A stretch of 12,390 bases of DNA from an uncultured Pseudomonadota bacterium (lineage in GTDB: Bacteria; SAR324; NAC60-12): positions 1 to 12,390 of the forward strand of contig CAJXDX010000040.1 of NCBI GenBank assembly GCA_913052275.1, read 5' to 3'. How positions within the stretch are numbered: the first letter of the stretch is position 1; every line of letters begins with the position of its first letter. A program made the translations under genes and the position numbers. The notes beneath the pieces were generated by a model. That model saw only the letters and a program-made list of their open reading frames with translations, did no database searches and was not told the origin of the DNA. Below, one piece after another: positions 1 through 7,411 of the stretch.

Positions 1-648
1 CACGATTCAGCCTTTTGTTTTTATTATCCCGAAAATCTGGAAGACTTACGGAATAAAGGTGCGGAGCTTGTGTTTGTTAATGCTTTACAAGAAAATTACT
101 TGCCGGACTTAGACGGACTGTATATTGGCGGTGGGTTTCCAGAATCTTTTTTTGAAGAACTGAGTGCAAACCGGAAACTGCTTTCAGAAGTTAAAGAGCG
201 GGTCCGGAGTGGAATTCCGGTTTATGCTGAATGTGGTGGTTTGATTTATCTTTGTGAATCAGCACATTACAAAGGGAAAAAGTATACCTTAGCAGGAGTT
301 CTACCTTTTGAAATCGGCTTCCAGAAGAAACCGGTGGGATATGGATATTTATCCCTGAAAAGCCGATGCAGGAGCAAGTGGTTCGATGAGAATGCCTTGG
401 TTAAGGCTCATGAGTTCCACTACTCGAAACCGATATTGGCTGGTAGTTCAAAGCCGATATCAAAGCTAGTGGGAACTTCTCCCGGAGGACGCTATCAATT
501 CAATGTAGTCAGAGGATATGGGATTGACGGCAAGCAGGATGGATTTCTGCAACATAATCTATTTGCGTCTTTCGCACACCTGCACGCTTCGGCGAATCCG
601 AAATGGGCGAAGGGCTTTGTGGAGCTGGCTTCAGAATACCAGCACTGA
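1..648 (+). CDS. dsrN: DsrN, CobB/CbiA-type siroheme amidase, 3' part
   Basis: This is the C-terminal glutamine amidotransferase half of a cobyrinic acid a,c-diamide synthase family protein. The reading frame is open to base 1, so the N-terminal ATPase domain lies off the left edge; the GTG at 70 is an internal Val, not a start. Visible family marks are the segment GLYIGGGFPE, the nucleophile motif YAECGGL (Cys codon at 232-234), the HEFHYS segment (His at 409-411 and 418-420) and the terminal FAHLHASANP with the catalytic-type His pair. In dsr clusters this family is DsrN, which amidates siroheme to siroamide for DsrAB; elsewhere it makes cobyrinate diamide. The cluster position, 25 bases ahead of dsrC and with a siroheme synthase downstream, favours DsrN. 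A vitamin B12 role cannot be excluded from sequence alone. Confidence 0.9.
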   Translation, partial: HDSAFCFYYPENLEDLRNKGAELVFVNALQENYLPDLDGLYIGGGFPESFFEELSANRKLLSEVKERVRSGIPVYAECGGLIYLCESAHYKGKKYTLAGVLPFEIGFQKKPVGYGYLSLKSRCRSKWFDENALVKAHEFHYSKPILAGSSKPISKLVGTSPGGRYQFNVVRGYGIDGKQDGFLQHNLFASFAHLHASANPKWAKGFVELASEYQH

Positions 649-673
649 TTTATAATTTAAAAAAGGAGACAAC

Positions 674-1009
674 ATGGGTTTTGAATATAATGGATCCTCC
701 ATTGAGACAGATGAAAACGGTTATCTGGTAACTTTGGAAGACTGGAGCGAAGGAGTGGCAGAAAAACTTGCAGAGGACGAAGAAATTGAGATGAACGGTG
801 AACACTGGGATATTATCAATTTTCTCAGGGATTATTATCAGGAATTTCAAATCGCTCCGGCAGTCAAAGTATTGACCAAGGCCATTGCCAAAAAAAATGA
901 TATTCATAAGAAAGAGGCATCCGTGTTTTTATATGAATTGTTTCCAAACGGACCGGGGCTGCAGGCCTGTAAAATAGCAGGATTGCCTAAACCAACAGGT
1001 TGTGTTTAA
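674..1009 (+). CDS. dsrC: DsrC, sulfur carrier protein of the Dsr pathway
   Basis: DsrC/TusE family, 111 aa, the usual full length. The C-terminal arm is intact: GLQACKIAGLPKPTGCV holds Cys99 and the penultimate Cys110 separated by ten residues. This is the two-cysteine pattern of true DsrC that forms persulfide, trisulfide and intramolecular disulfide states; TusE and other homologues often lack the first Cys. DsrC accepts sulfur from DsrE, presents it to DsrAB, and is turned over by DsrK of the membrane complex. The start is set by a strong Shine-Dalgarno AAGGAG at 663-668, five bases before ATG. A perfect TATAAT at 651-656 lies just upstream, but a -35 match is poor. The gene precedes dsrAB as in green sulfur bacteria, whereas in Allochromatium it lies after dsrEFH. 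Confidence 0.97.
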   Translation: MGFEYNGSSIETDENGYLVTLEDWSEGVAEKLAEDEEIEMNGEHWDIINFLRDYYQEFQIAPAVKVLTKAIAKKNDIHKKEASVFLYELFPNGPGLQACKIAGLPKPTGCV

Positions 1010-1029
1010 TTTAAATTGTTGACAACTTA

Positions 1030-1067
1030 CAGGTTTCAAGATTAATGCTAACTTGAAACTTGAAACT
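1030..1067 (+). repeat. Inverted repeat plus 7-bp tandem repeat between dsrC and dsrA
   Basis: GTTTCAAG at 1033-1040 is perfectly complementary to CTTGAAAC at 1052-1059, and the stem extends to 1030/1062 through one G-T wobble, with an 11-base loop. The right arm lies in a tandem repeat (ACTTGAA twice plus ACT, 1051-1067), so a second complementary copy exists at 1059-1066 and the left arm can pair with either. No T-run follows, so it does not look like an intrinsic terminator. It may be an mRNA-processing or stability hairpin separating dsrC from dsrA, or an operator. A TTGACA at 1019-1024 with ATTAAT at 1041-1046 (16-base spacer) would place a weak promoter across the left arm. Confidence 0.7.
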
Positions 1068-1081
1068 CTGAAAGAGGTGAT

Positions 1082-2344
1082 ATGGAAGATTTAAAAGGAA
1101 CTGGAAATTCCGGTGAGGAGCAGGAAAGTGAAGATAATAATGGAAAATACCTAAATCCAACTCCGATTCTGGATGAATTGGTAGATGGTAAGTGGCCCAG
1201 TTTTATCAAAGGGTTCAAAGATTTCGGAGAACGCACTGAGAAACCCATGGTTCGAGGTGTGCTGGATCAACTGGAATATTCCTATAAAACAAAAATGGGA
1301 TACTGGAAAGGCGGACTGGTCACGGTTAAAGGTTACGGGGCTGGAATTATTACCCGTTTTTCCATGATCAAAGACAAGTTTCCTGAAGCAAAGGAATTTC
1401 ATACGTTTCGGGTGCAACCAGCTCCAGGACTGCATTACAATACAAAAATGCTACGAGAGGTTTGCGACATCTGGGAAAAGCATGGTTCTGGATTAATCAC
1501 TATGCACGGACAAACCGGAAATTTACAGTTGCAGGGCATTGAACAAGACAAAACTCAGGAGTGTTTTGATGAACTGAATCAAGCCGGTTGGGATTTGGGG
1601 GGCGCAGGAGCGACTGTTAGAACAGCTGCTTCCTGTGTAGGCCCCGCCCGCTGCGAGCAGGCTTGTTTTGATAACCTGAAAGTCCACGAGAAAGTTCTCA
1701 AATATTACGCTGGAATGACACACCGTCCGGAATTCAACTACAAATTGAAGTTTAAGTTCTCGGCCTGTCCCAATGATTGCGCCAATGCGATCATGCGGGC
1801 AGATGTAGCTTTGATTGGAACCTGGCGGGATTCGATTCAAATCGAACAGGAATACGTAAAAGAGTGGATGGACGAATATGGGGAAGACGCGCTGTTTGAT
1901 CAAGTTGTCAATATGTGTCCGACCAAAGCCATTTCTCACAAAATAGGCACTTCCACAATTGAGATTGATAACAAGAATTGTGTGCGCTGTATGCACTGCA
2001 TAAACGTAATCCCCAAGGCTCTTTCTCCCGGAAAAGAAAGAGGTGCTTCTTTGTTGATGGGTGGTAAAAACACACTCAAAGTTGGAGTCAATCTTGGTTC
2101 GATGATGATCCCATTTATGAAACTTGACACCGATGAGGAAGTTGAAGAATTCATTGAACTGATGGATGAAATCTTTGACTGGTGGGACGAAAACGGTTTA
2201 GACCATGAGCGTGTCGGCGAAACCATTGAGCGTGTCGGCATGAAACAATTCCTTGAGGCAGTCGGGATTGAGGCGAACATTGATATGATCGTACGACCTC
2301 GAGACAATCCATATTATAAAAAACATTACGACAGCGCGGTATAG
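1082..2344 (+). CDS. dsrA: DsrA, dissimilatory sulfite reductase alpha subunit
   Basis: Alpha subunit of the cytoplasmic alpha2beta2 siroheme sulfite reductase, 420 aa, the expected size. The siroheme-[4Fe-4S] site shows C185-x5-C191 and C229-x3-C233 (within SACPNDCANAI). The inserted ferredoxin domain carries Cys279 followed by CVRCMHC (C300, C303, C306). The first ~25 residues are an acidic, low-complexity tail. GAGGTG at 1074-1079 ahead of the ATG at 1082 supports the start. In the oxidative direction the enzyme converts DsrC-bound sulfur to the sulfite level. The neighbours dsrL and dsrEFH indicate the oxidative rather than the reductive type; a DsrAB tree would settle this. Confidence 0.97.
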   Translation: MEDLKGTGNSGEEQESEDNNGKYLNPTPILDELVDGKWPSFIKGFKDFGERTEKPMVRGVLDQLEYSYKTKMGYWKGGLVTVKGYGAGIITRFSMIKDKFPEAKEFHTFRVQPAPGLHYNTKMLREVCDIWEKHGSGLITMHGQTGNLQLQGIEQDKTQECFDELNQAGWDLGGAGATVRTAASCVGPARCEQACFDNLKVHEKVLKYYAGMTHRPEFNYKLKFKFSACPNDCANAIMRADVALIGTWRDSIQIEQEYVKEWMDEYGEDALFDQVVNMCPTKAISHKIGTSTIEIDNKNCVRCMHCINVIPKALSPGKERGASLLMGGKNTLKVGVNLGSMMIPFMKLDTDEEVEEFIELMDEIFDWWDENGLDHERVGETIERVGMKQFLEAVGIEANIDMIVRPRDNPYYKKHYDSAV

Positions 2345-2367
2345 CAGATTCCGCTGTTGTGAGAAGC

Positions 2368-2406
2368 TGGCATCTTGTTGAAAAAAAGCACAATAAAGAT
2401 GCACCA
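2368..2406 (+). repeat. Inverted repeat in the dsrA-dsrB gap
   Basis: GCATCTT at 2370-2376 is perfectly complementary to AAGATGC at 2396-2402, with a 19-base A-rich loop; a one-base bulge would let TGG at 2368-2370 extend onto CCA at 2404-2406. The gap between dsrA and dsrB is 100 bases. No T-tract follows, so read-through into dsrB is expected. It may be a processing or stability element. Confidence 0.5.
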
Positions 2407-2444
2407 CCTGTGTTCAGTTACAAAGTTAATTAGAGGAGTTTAAT

Positions 2445-3527
2445 ATGAATGCCCCGTCAGAAAGAACCTGGAAAACGGTTGAGTCCGGACCACATACGCT
2501 TGAGGGTGCTCTGCATCCGGTGGTTGTCAAAAATTACGGTAAATGGAAATATCATAAATTGATCAAACCCGGAGTAATGGTTCATTATGGTCACAGCGGC
2601 GATGCTCTCTATACTGTTCGGGCCGGAACACCGCGTCAGAACACGGTTGATCTTATCCGGCAAATTTGTGACCTGGCGGACCAGTATGCTGACGGTTTTA
2701 TGCGTTTCACTATCCGCAACAGTGTAGAATTCATGTTTTCTGAAGAGTCCAGAATCGATCCGTTAATCAATGATTTGGAGGAAATCGGTTTGCCGGTAGG
2801 CGGAATTGCAAACTGTGTGGCACCGATTGCACACACACAAGGCTGGCTCCACTGCGATATTCCTGCAACCGATGCTTCCGGAGTGGCAAAAGGCATCATG
2901 GACAATCTCTATGCAGAATTCAAAACTCTCGAAATGCCGAACAAGGTCAGGCTTTCCACATCCTGCTGTTCCATCAACTGCGGAGGACAGGCGGATGTTG
3001 CGATTATTGTCAAACACACCCGGCCACCACGCATTGATCATGCAAAACTTTCCACGCTTTGTGAACTTCCAAAAGCAGTGGCGCGTTGTCCGGTGGCGGC
3101 AATTCGTCCAACTATAGTCAATAACAAACGCTCATTGATGGTGGACGAAGAAAAGTGCATTGTCTGCGGAGCCTGTTTTGGCGCTTGTCCGTCCATGGAA
3201 ATCAATCATCCGGAACATTCACAATTCGCGATCTGGGTTGGAGGAAAAAACAGTAACGCCCGTTCAAAACCGCAGTCCATGAGTCTTGTCGCCGAAGGGA
3301 TTCCAAACAATCCCCCACACTGGCCGGAAGTCAATGACGTGGTTGGAAGAATTCTGAAGGCTTACAAAGCCGGTGGTAAGCCCTGGGAACGGATGAACGA
3401 GTGGATTGATCGAATTGGCTGGAAACGGTTTTTTGAGGAAAGCGAATTAACCTTTGAGATAGATATGATTGACAGTTACCGTCATGCGAGAACTACGTTC
3501 AATCAGTCTGCACACGTTCGGTTCTAA
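2445..3527 (+). CDS. dsrB: DsrB, dissimilatory sulfite reductase beta subunit
   Basis: Beta subunit of DsrAB, 360 aa, full length. It has the DsrB hallmark run HTQGWLHCDIPATD (residues 130-143) and STSCCSINCG with C174, C175 and C179. Cys215 (ARCPVAAI) precedes a ferredoxin domain C238-IV-C241-GA-C244-FGA-C248-P that binds [4Fe-4S] clusters and connects the siroheme centre to external partners, DsrL being the likely one here. A strong Shine-Dalgarno AGAGGAG at 2432-2438, six bases before ATG, fixes the start. The next gene, dsrL, begins 15 bases after the stop, so the two are almost certainly co-transcribed. Confidence 0.97.
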   Translation: MNAPSERTWKTVESGPHTLEGALHPVVVKNYGKWKYHKLIKPGVMVHYGHSGDALYTVRAGTPRQNTVDLIRQICDLADQYADGFMRFTIRNSVEFMFSEESRIDPLINDLEEIGLPVGGIANCVAPIAHTQGWLHCDIPATDASGVAKGIMDNLYAEFKTLEMPNKVRLSTSCCSINCGGQADVAIIVKHTRPPRIDHAKLSTLCELPKAVARCPVAAIRPTIVNNKRSLMVDEEKCIVCGACFGACPSMEINHPEHSQFAIWVGGKNSNARSKPQSMSLVAEGIPNNPPHWPEVNDVVGRILKAYKAGGKPWERMNEWIDRIGWKRFFEESELTFEIDMIDSYRHARTTFNQSAHVRF

Positions 3528-3542
3528 ACATAGGGATTTTCA

Positions 3543-5282
3543 ATGACTTTTGAATCAAATCACATCCTCGATTTTGCCAACAATTACGAGTTCCCTGAAT
3601 ATTCAGATCAGGATGGTTTTCATAAGGTTGTTGCTTTCGGTGATGAAAGTCACAAATGCCCGATTTATGTAACGCAAGTTCCACCTTGCACAGCGGGTTG
3701 CCCTGCAGGTGAAGACATCCGTGGTTATCACAATTTGTTGACCGGCGTTGAAAAATCCGATAATAAATGGGATGCAGCCTGGTACCGGATTGTGGAAACA
3801 AATCCGTTTCCTGCAATCATGGGACGGATTTGTCCGCATCCCTGTGAATCCACTTGCCAACGCCAACATCGGGAGGAAAGCATTGCGATCAACGCTGTGG
3901 AGCATGCAATTGGAGAACATGGAATTGAGGCCGGATTAAAACTGCACCCTGCAGGAGAAGATACCGGCAAACATGTTGCTGTAATAGGAGCAGGTCCGGC
4001 TGGACTTTCTGTTGCCTATCAGCTGCGGCGCAAAGGACATGCAGTGACAATTTATGACTTCAACGAAAAGCCCGGAGGCATGATGCTTTACGGCATTATG
4101 GGCTACCGTGTGGAACGCAGTGTTTTAGAGGCAGAAGTCAATAAAATTATTGACCTCGGTATTGAAATGAAAATGGGTGTTCGAGTCGGAACCGACATTT
4201 CTTTAGAGCAGCTCGAAAAAGATTATGACGCTGTTTTTATTGGAGTTGGTGCGCAAATCGGAAGAAAATTGCCGATTTCCGGGTTCTCCAATCGTCCGCA
4301 AACTACTAACGCCATTGATTTTCTACGTGCCTATGAAATCCATGGTGATGATTTCGAAATCGGTAAGAAAGTCATCGTAATTGGAGACGGGAACGTGGCG
4401 ATGGATGTAGCACGCTTAGCGAGACGCATGGGTTCTGAATCGACCATTCTTTCTGCTGTCCCCAGAGAGGAAATGAACTGCTATCCGGATGAATTTGATG
4501 ATGCGATTGAAGAAGGAGCAAACATCGAATATCTGACCGGTACTCTGGAAGTTTTGGAAAACGGCGCAGGGGTGTGTGGGGCAAAATGTGCCAAAATGGT
4601 TAAAAAAGAAAAAGATGAAGACGGTTGGAATGCGCCGATTCCATTTTTGCGTTATAAAACCACCGATGAAGTTTTTGAAATAGAAGCGGATATGGTAGTT
4701 GCTTCCATAGGCCAAATGACTGATATGAAAGGTTTTGAGGACAGTATCCACGAAAATACTTCCCTGCTCAAAGTTGACAAATATCTGCGAGTGGTCGGAA
4801 AGGAAAATGTGTTTGGCGGAGGTGACGCCCTAAAAGTTGATTTGATCACAACTGCAGTCGGACACGGACGGAAAGCCGCAGATTCGATTGATGCATATTT
4901 GAAGGGTCTTGATTTGCCGGAAGAACCGTATCGCAGTGTCATAAAAGTCAAAGAGCAGGATTTGAATTATTTTTTCCATTCCAATCAAGCCAAACGAAAC
5001 CATCATGTTGCCAAAAAAATTGTCGGCAACCACGATCAAGTTCTAGAAGCTCTGACCAAAGAACAGGCAGAGGAGGAATCAAGTAGATGCATGAGTTGCG
5101 GATTATGTTTTGACTGCAATCAATGTGCAGCCTTTTGTCCGCAGGATGCTATTTCCCGTTACAAACAGAACCCTGTTGGTGAAGTGATGTACACCCACTA
5201 CACCAAATGCGTGGGATGTCATATTTGCCAAATGGTTTGTCCTACCGGATATATTCAAATGGGAATGGGAGATGGACTTTAA
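3543..5282 (+). CDS. dsrL: DsrL, NAD(P)H-linked iron-sulfur flavoprotein partner of DsrAB
   Basis: A 579-aa GltD-like flavoprotein that transfers electrons between DsrAB and NAD(P)+/NAD(P)H in the cytoplasm. Domains in order: N-terminal cysteine cluster region (C49, C53, C97, C101, C105; ICPHPCESTC is typical of the glutamate synthase small-subunit family); FAD-binding GAGPAG at 149-154; NAD(P)-binding VIGDGNVAMD at 279-288; second FAD segment FGGGDAL around 424-430; and a C-terminal two-cluster ferredoxin domain (C516, C519, C522, C525, C528, C532-P, then C556, C559, C562, C566-P). Where GltD enzymes usually carry a YRR motif for the NADPH phosphate, I align S304-A305-V306, suggesting altered cofactor preference. 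It is shorter than the roughly 655-aa Allochromatium DsrL. The Shine-Dalgarno is weak (TAGGGA before ATG). DsrL supports an oxidative Dsr pathway. Confidence 0.93.
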   Translation: MTFESNHILDFANNYEFPEYSDQDGFHKVVAFGDESHKCPIYVTQVPPCTAGCPAGEDIRGYHNLLTGVEKSDNKWDAAWYRIVETNPFPAIMGRICPHPCESTCQRQHREESIAINAVEHAIGEHGIEAGLKLHPAGEDTGKHVAVIGAGPAGLSVAYQLRRKGHAVTIYDFNEKPGGMMLYGIMGYRVERSVLEAEVNKIIDLGIEMKMGVRVGTDISLEQLEKDYDAVFIGVGAQIGRKLPISGFSNRPQTTNAIDFLRAYEIHGDDFEIGKKVIVIGDGNVAMDVARLARRMGSESTILSAVPREEMNCYPDEFDDAIEEGANIEYLTGTLEVLENGAGVCGAKCAKMVKKEKDEDGWNAPIPFLRYKTTDEVFEIEADMVVASIGQMTDMKGFEDSIHENTSLLKVDKYLRVVGKENVFGGGDALKVDLITTAVGHGRKAADSIDAYLKGLDLPEEPYRSVIKVKEQDLNYFFHSNQAKRNHHVAKKIVGNHDQVLEALTKEQAEEESSRCMSCGLCFDCNQCAAFCPQDAISRYKQNPVGEVMYTHYTKCVGCHICQMVCPTGYIQMGMGDGL

Positions 5283-5300
5283 TTTTTTGAGATAATTGTA

Positions 5301-5672
5301 ATGTATGAAGATTTGATCAAAAAAACAGAAGCTGCGATTGATGATTCAATGCACTGGGCGGAAACAGGCTGGACCGTCACTTTCGGTCCCAGACAAACTG
5401 AAATCAATTCCCTGCAGGCCGCCGAAGAACTTCCCGAAACATTTGTTTACCGTTCTGAAGCAATCAATTACTGGAAACAGGCCCGTCTGACAGGTTATGA
5501 TGCGGGCGTTTCAGGTCAAAAAGCTTTGGAGTCACTTAAGAAAGGGAACCTCAAAGATGCAGAGGATCATCTCTATTTTTCTCAATATGTAGAAAAACCA
5601 TTTGCTGAGTCTTCCAAAACCTGGGTTAACGTGCATGCTGCCGCAAAAGCAATAATAGCTGAGGAAGAGTAA
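5301..5672 (+). CDS. Small soluble protein of unknown function in the dsr cluster
   Basis: I do not recognise this 123-aa protein. It has no cysteine, no signal peptide and no membrane segment, and looks mostly helical, acidic at the C-terminus (ending AEEE). The middle contains an aromatic-rich strand-like part (HWAETGWTVTFGP, 18-30). The C-terminal half (about 70-120) has the spacing of a helical hairpin (SGQKALESLKKGNLKDAEDH, then a helix around WVNVHAAAKAI), reminiscent of TPR/HEPN-like helical units, though I cannot place it in a family. It lies 18 bases after dsrL and 26 before the dioxygenase, the slot where Chlorobaculum carries dsrU; homology to DsrU is not established. Its position suggests a role with DsrL or the dioxygenase. 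The Shine-Dalgarno is weak. Confidence 0.85.
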   Translation: MYEDLIKKTEAAIDDSMHWAETGWTVTFGPRQTEINSLQAAEELPETFVYRSEAINYWKQARLTGYDAGVSGQKALESLKKGNLKDAEDHLYFSQYVEKPFAESSKTWVNVHAAAKAIIAEEE

Positions 5673-5698
5673 CTCTTCATGTTCAAAATTACCTGCCT

Positions 5699-6607
5699 AT
5701 GGACATCAACCCTTTTGATCTGGACGATAACGAAACTTACTTGAGATGGCGAGAGAGTAAACTCAAAGATTATCCGACAAAATTTGATAATTTACTGGTT
5801 GAGGTCAATAACCCCCGCAAATTAAGACAAAGAGAATTTGATGCTTTGCAGCAGCGTTGCCGCAAGGCAAATATGGCGGTTTATGTAGGCAAAACCGGAG
5901 ATGATCCTGATCCGGAAATTCCGTTTGCGATTGCACGACAATTCGGAGTTTCCGGACTTAACAAAAATTGGTTGGCCGATGAAAATGCTCTCTCCTCGCT
6001 CACGGTGAGAGAAAATGGAGTACGGCAGCATTACATTCCTTACACCAACCAGGCCATCAATTGGCACACGGACGGATACTATAATTCTCCGGAAAAACAA
6101 ATTCGTTCAATGATGCTGCACTCGGTGCAAAAAGCAGGTAGTGGCGGCGAAAACAGTTTGTTCGATCATGAAATTGTATACATACTTTTACGTGAGGCAG
6201 ATCCGGAACATATCCGGATACTGATGCGTCCGGATGCTCTGAGTATTCCTCCCCGTTTGGGCGAATATGGAGAAGTGGCCCGCAAAACGGAAACCGGACC
6301 AGTGTTTAGCCTTAGCGCTGCAGGAGATTTACACATGCGTTACACCATCCGTAAAAAGAATGTTGTCTGGGCTGACAATCCTGAAACAAAGTCCGCAGTA
6401 AAATTATTAAATCAAATCCTGACGGGAGATTCAGACTTTGTTTTCCAGATACTTTTGGAGCCTGGAATGGGCTTGATCAGCAACAATGTACTGCACAACA
6501 GAAATGCCTTTGTTGATAATGAAAAAAATTCTCGTCATTTTTTCCGATCCCGTTATTTTGAACGATTAAGAGGAACAGGGGTTTCAGAAGTTTATTTTTC
6601 TTTATAA
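5699..6607 (+). CDS. TauD/TfdA-type Fe(II)/2-oxoglutarate-dependent dioxygenase
   Basis: A 302-aa protein with the double-stranded beta-helix dioxygenase signature. The segment INWHTDGYY gives the iron ligands His123 and Asp125, VLHNRNAF gives the distal His266, and the RHFFRSRYFERLR segment (279-291) supplies the arginines that usually bind 2-oxoglutarate. Two regions (MLHSVQKAGSGGENSLFD, 139-156; LEPGMGLISNNVLHN, 253-267) match the TauD/CAS/gamma-butyrobetaine hydroxylase fold. The enzyme would couple O2 and 2-oxoglutarate turnover to oxidation of an unknown substrate. Taurine or another sulfonate is only a guess from the family and context. It sits between orf123 and dsrE with gaps of 26 and 18 bases, clearly inside the operon, although it is not a core dsr gene. 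No Shine-Dalgarno is apparent before the ATG. Confidence 0.85.
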   Translation: MDINPFDLDDNETYLRWRESKLKDYPTKFDNLLVEVNNPRKLRQREFDALQQRCRKANMAVYVGKTGDDPDPEIPFAIARQFGVSGLNKNWLADENALSSLTVRENGVRQHYIPYTNQAINWHTDGYYNSPEKQIRSMMLHSVQKAGSGGENSLFDHEIVYILLREADPEHIRILMRPDALSIPPRLGEYGEVARKTETGPVFSLSAAGDLHMRYTIRKKNVVWADNPETKSAVKLLNQILTGDSDFVFQILLEPGMGLISNNVLHNRNAFVDNEKNSRHFFRSRYFERLRGTGVSEVYFSL

Positions 6608-6625
6608 GTCACAGCTATAAAAACA

Positions 6626-6985
6626 ATGGATATTGGAATTTTAGTAAAAGAAGGGCCATACAATCATCAAGCTTCGGATACTGCATATAAATTTGCTAAA
6701 GCTGCCATGAAAAAAGGACACAGGATTGATGCCGTCTTTTTTTACAATGACGGAGTAAACAATGCAAGTAAAGATATGGATCCACCTCAAGATGACCGGC
6801 ACATCGGAAATCGCTGGGTTGAGCTTTGTCAAAAGGATAAAATTCCAATGATGGTTTGTATTGCAGCAGCAAAACGGCGCGGAATCGTTGACGATGTTTT
6901 AATTGATTGTGGTGAAATCACCGGTCTAGGCAACTTTACTGATATTGCAATCCGGAATGATCGACTTATGATTTTTGGAGATTAA
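6626..6985 (+). CDS. dsrE: DsrE, sulfurtransferase subunit (TusD family)
   Basis: DsrE/TusD family, 119 aa. The catalytic segment is MMVCIAAAKRRG, with the cysteine at residue 78, matching in position the Cys78 of Allochromatium DsrE that carries the persulfide and passes it to DsrC. The N-terminus (MDIGILVKEGPYNHQASDTAYKFAKAA) and the C-terminal FTDIAIRNDRLMIFGD segment are typical. It forms the cytoplasmic alpha2beta2gamma2 hexamer with DsrF and DsrH, encoded directly downstream. The stop is 3 bases from the dsrF start, so translation is probably coupled. DsrEFH is characteristic of sulfur oxidisers and absent from ordinary sulfate reducers. Confidence 0.96.
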   Translation: MDIGILVKEGPYNHQASDTAYKFAKAAMKKGHRIDAVFFYNDGVNNASKDMDPPQDDRHIGNRWVELCQKDKIPMMVCIAAAKRRGIVDDVLIDCGEITGLGNFTDIAIRNDRLMIFGD

Positions 6986-6988
6986 ACA

Positions 6989-7363
6989 ATGGAAGATGAT
7001 GAAATAGTTAAAAAAATAATGCATGTCATGAGAAAAGCGCCTCACGGGACTATTTACACCTACGAGGGCCTGGAAATGATTTTGATTATGGCAGCTTACG
7101 ATCAAGATATTTCGGTTGCATTTATTGATGACGGAGTTTATGCATTAAAAAAAGATCAAGACACCGAAGGACTTGAAATCAAAGGTTTTTCAAAAACATT
7201 CAAAGCTTTGGACGGCTACGATGTTGAAAATTTATATGTAGACCAAGTCTCCCTGGAAGAACGTGGCCTGATAGAAGATGATTTACTGGTTGATGTTGAG
7301 GTTCTGAGTTCTGCAGAAATTGGAAAAATCATGACCGAACAGGATGTTGTGGTTCATCATTGA
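6989..7363 (+). CDS. dsrF: DsrF, sulfurtransferase subunit (TusC family)
   Basis: DsrF/TusC family, 124 aa. Recognisable segments are RKAPHGTIYTYEGLEMILI (15-33), VAFIDDGVYAL (43-53), FKALDGYDVENLYVD (70-84) and SLEERGL (88-94). It is a structural partner in the DsrEFH hexamer. The protein has no cysteine, so it cannot itself carry a persulfide. TGGAG at 6976-6980, inside the last codons of dsrE, is 8 bases from the ATG and supports the start. The following gap to dsrH is 48 bases. Confidence 0.93.
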   Translation: MEDDEIVKKIMHVMRKAPHGTIYTYEGLEMILIMAAYDQDISVAFIDDGVYALKKDQDTEGLEIKGFSKTFKALDGYDVENLYVDQVSLEERGLIEDDLLVDVEVLSSAEIGKIMTEQDVVVHH

Positions 7364-7411
7364 AATATGTACCCTTCAAAACAAAATTCATAATCCGTGT
7401 CGTAATTAAAT

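Noticed and set aside
70..72. GTG as a start for the left-edge gene
   Set aside because: The upstream frame is open to base 1 and encodes a CbiA-like segment (HDSAFCFYYPENLEDL), so the codon is internal.
1523..1996. Minus-strand open frame of 157 codons inside dsrA
   Set aside because: It lies fully within the well-supported dsrA, has no recognisable domain, and is the usual antisense shadow of a coding gene.
1082..3527. Reductive (sulfate-reducing) DsrAB
   Set aside because: dsrEFH and dsrL in the same operon point to the oxidative pathway; the sequence alone without a tree cannot fully exclude exceptions such as DsrL-2-bearing lineages.
5679..5744. A 21-codon open frame (MFKITCLW...) before and into the dioxygenase gene
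   Set aside because: No ribosome site, no attenuator structure and overlap with the real gene; a leader peptide cannot be supported.
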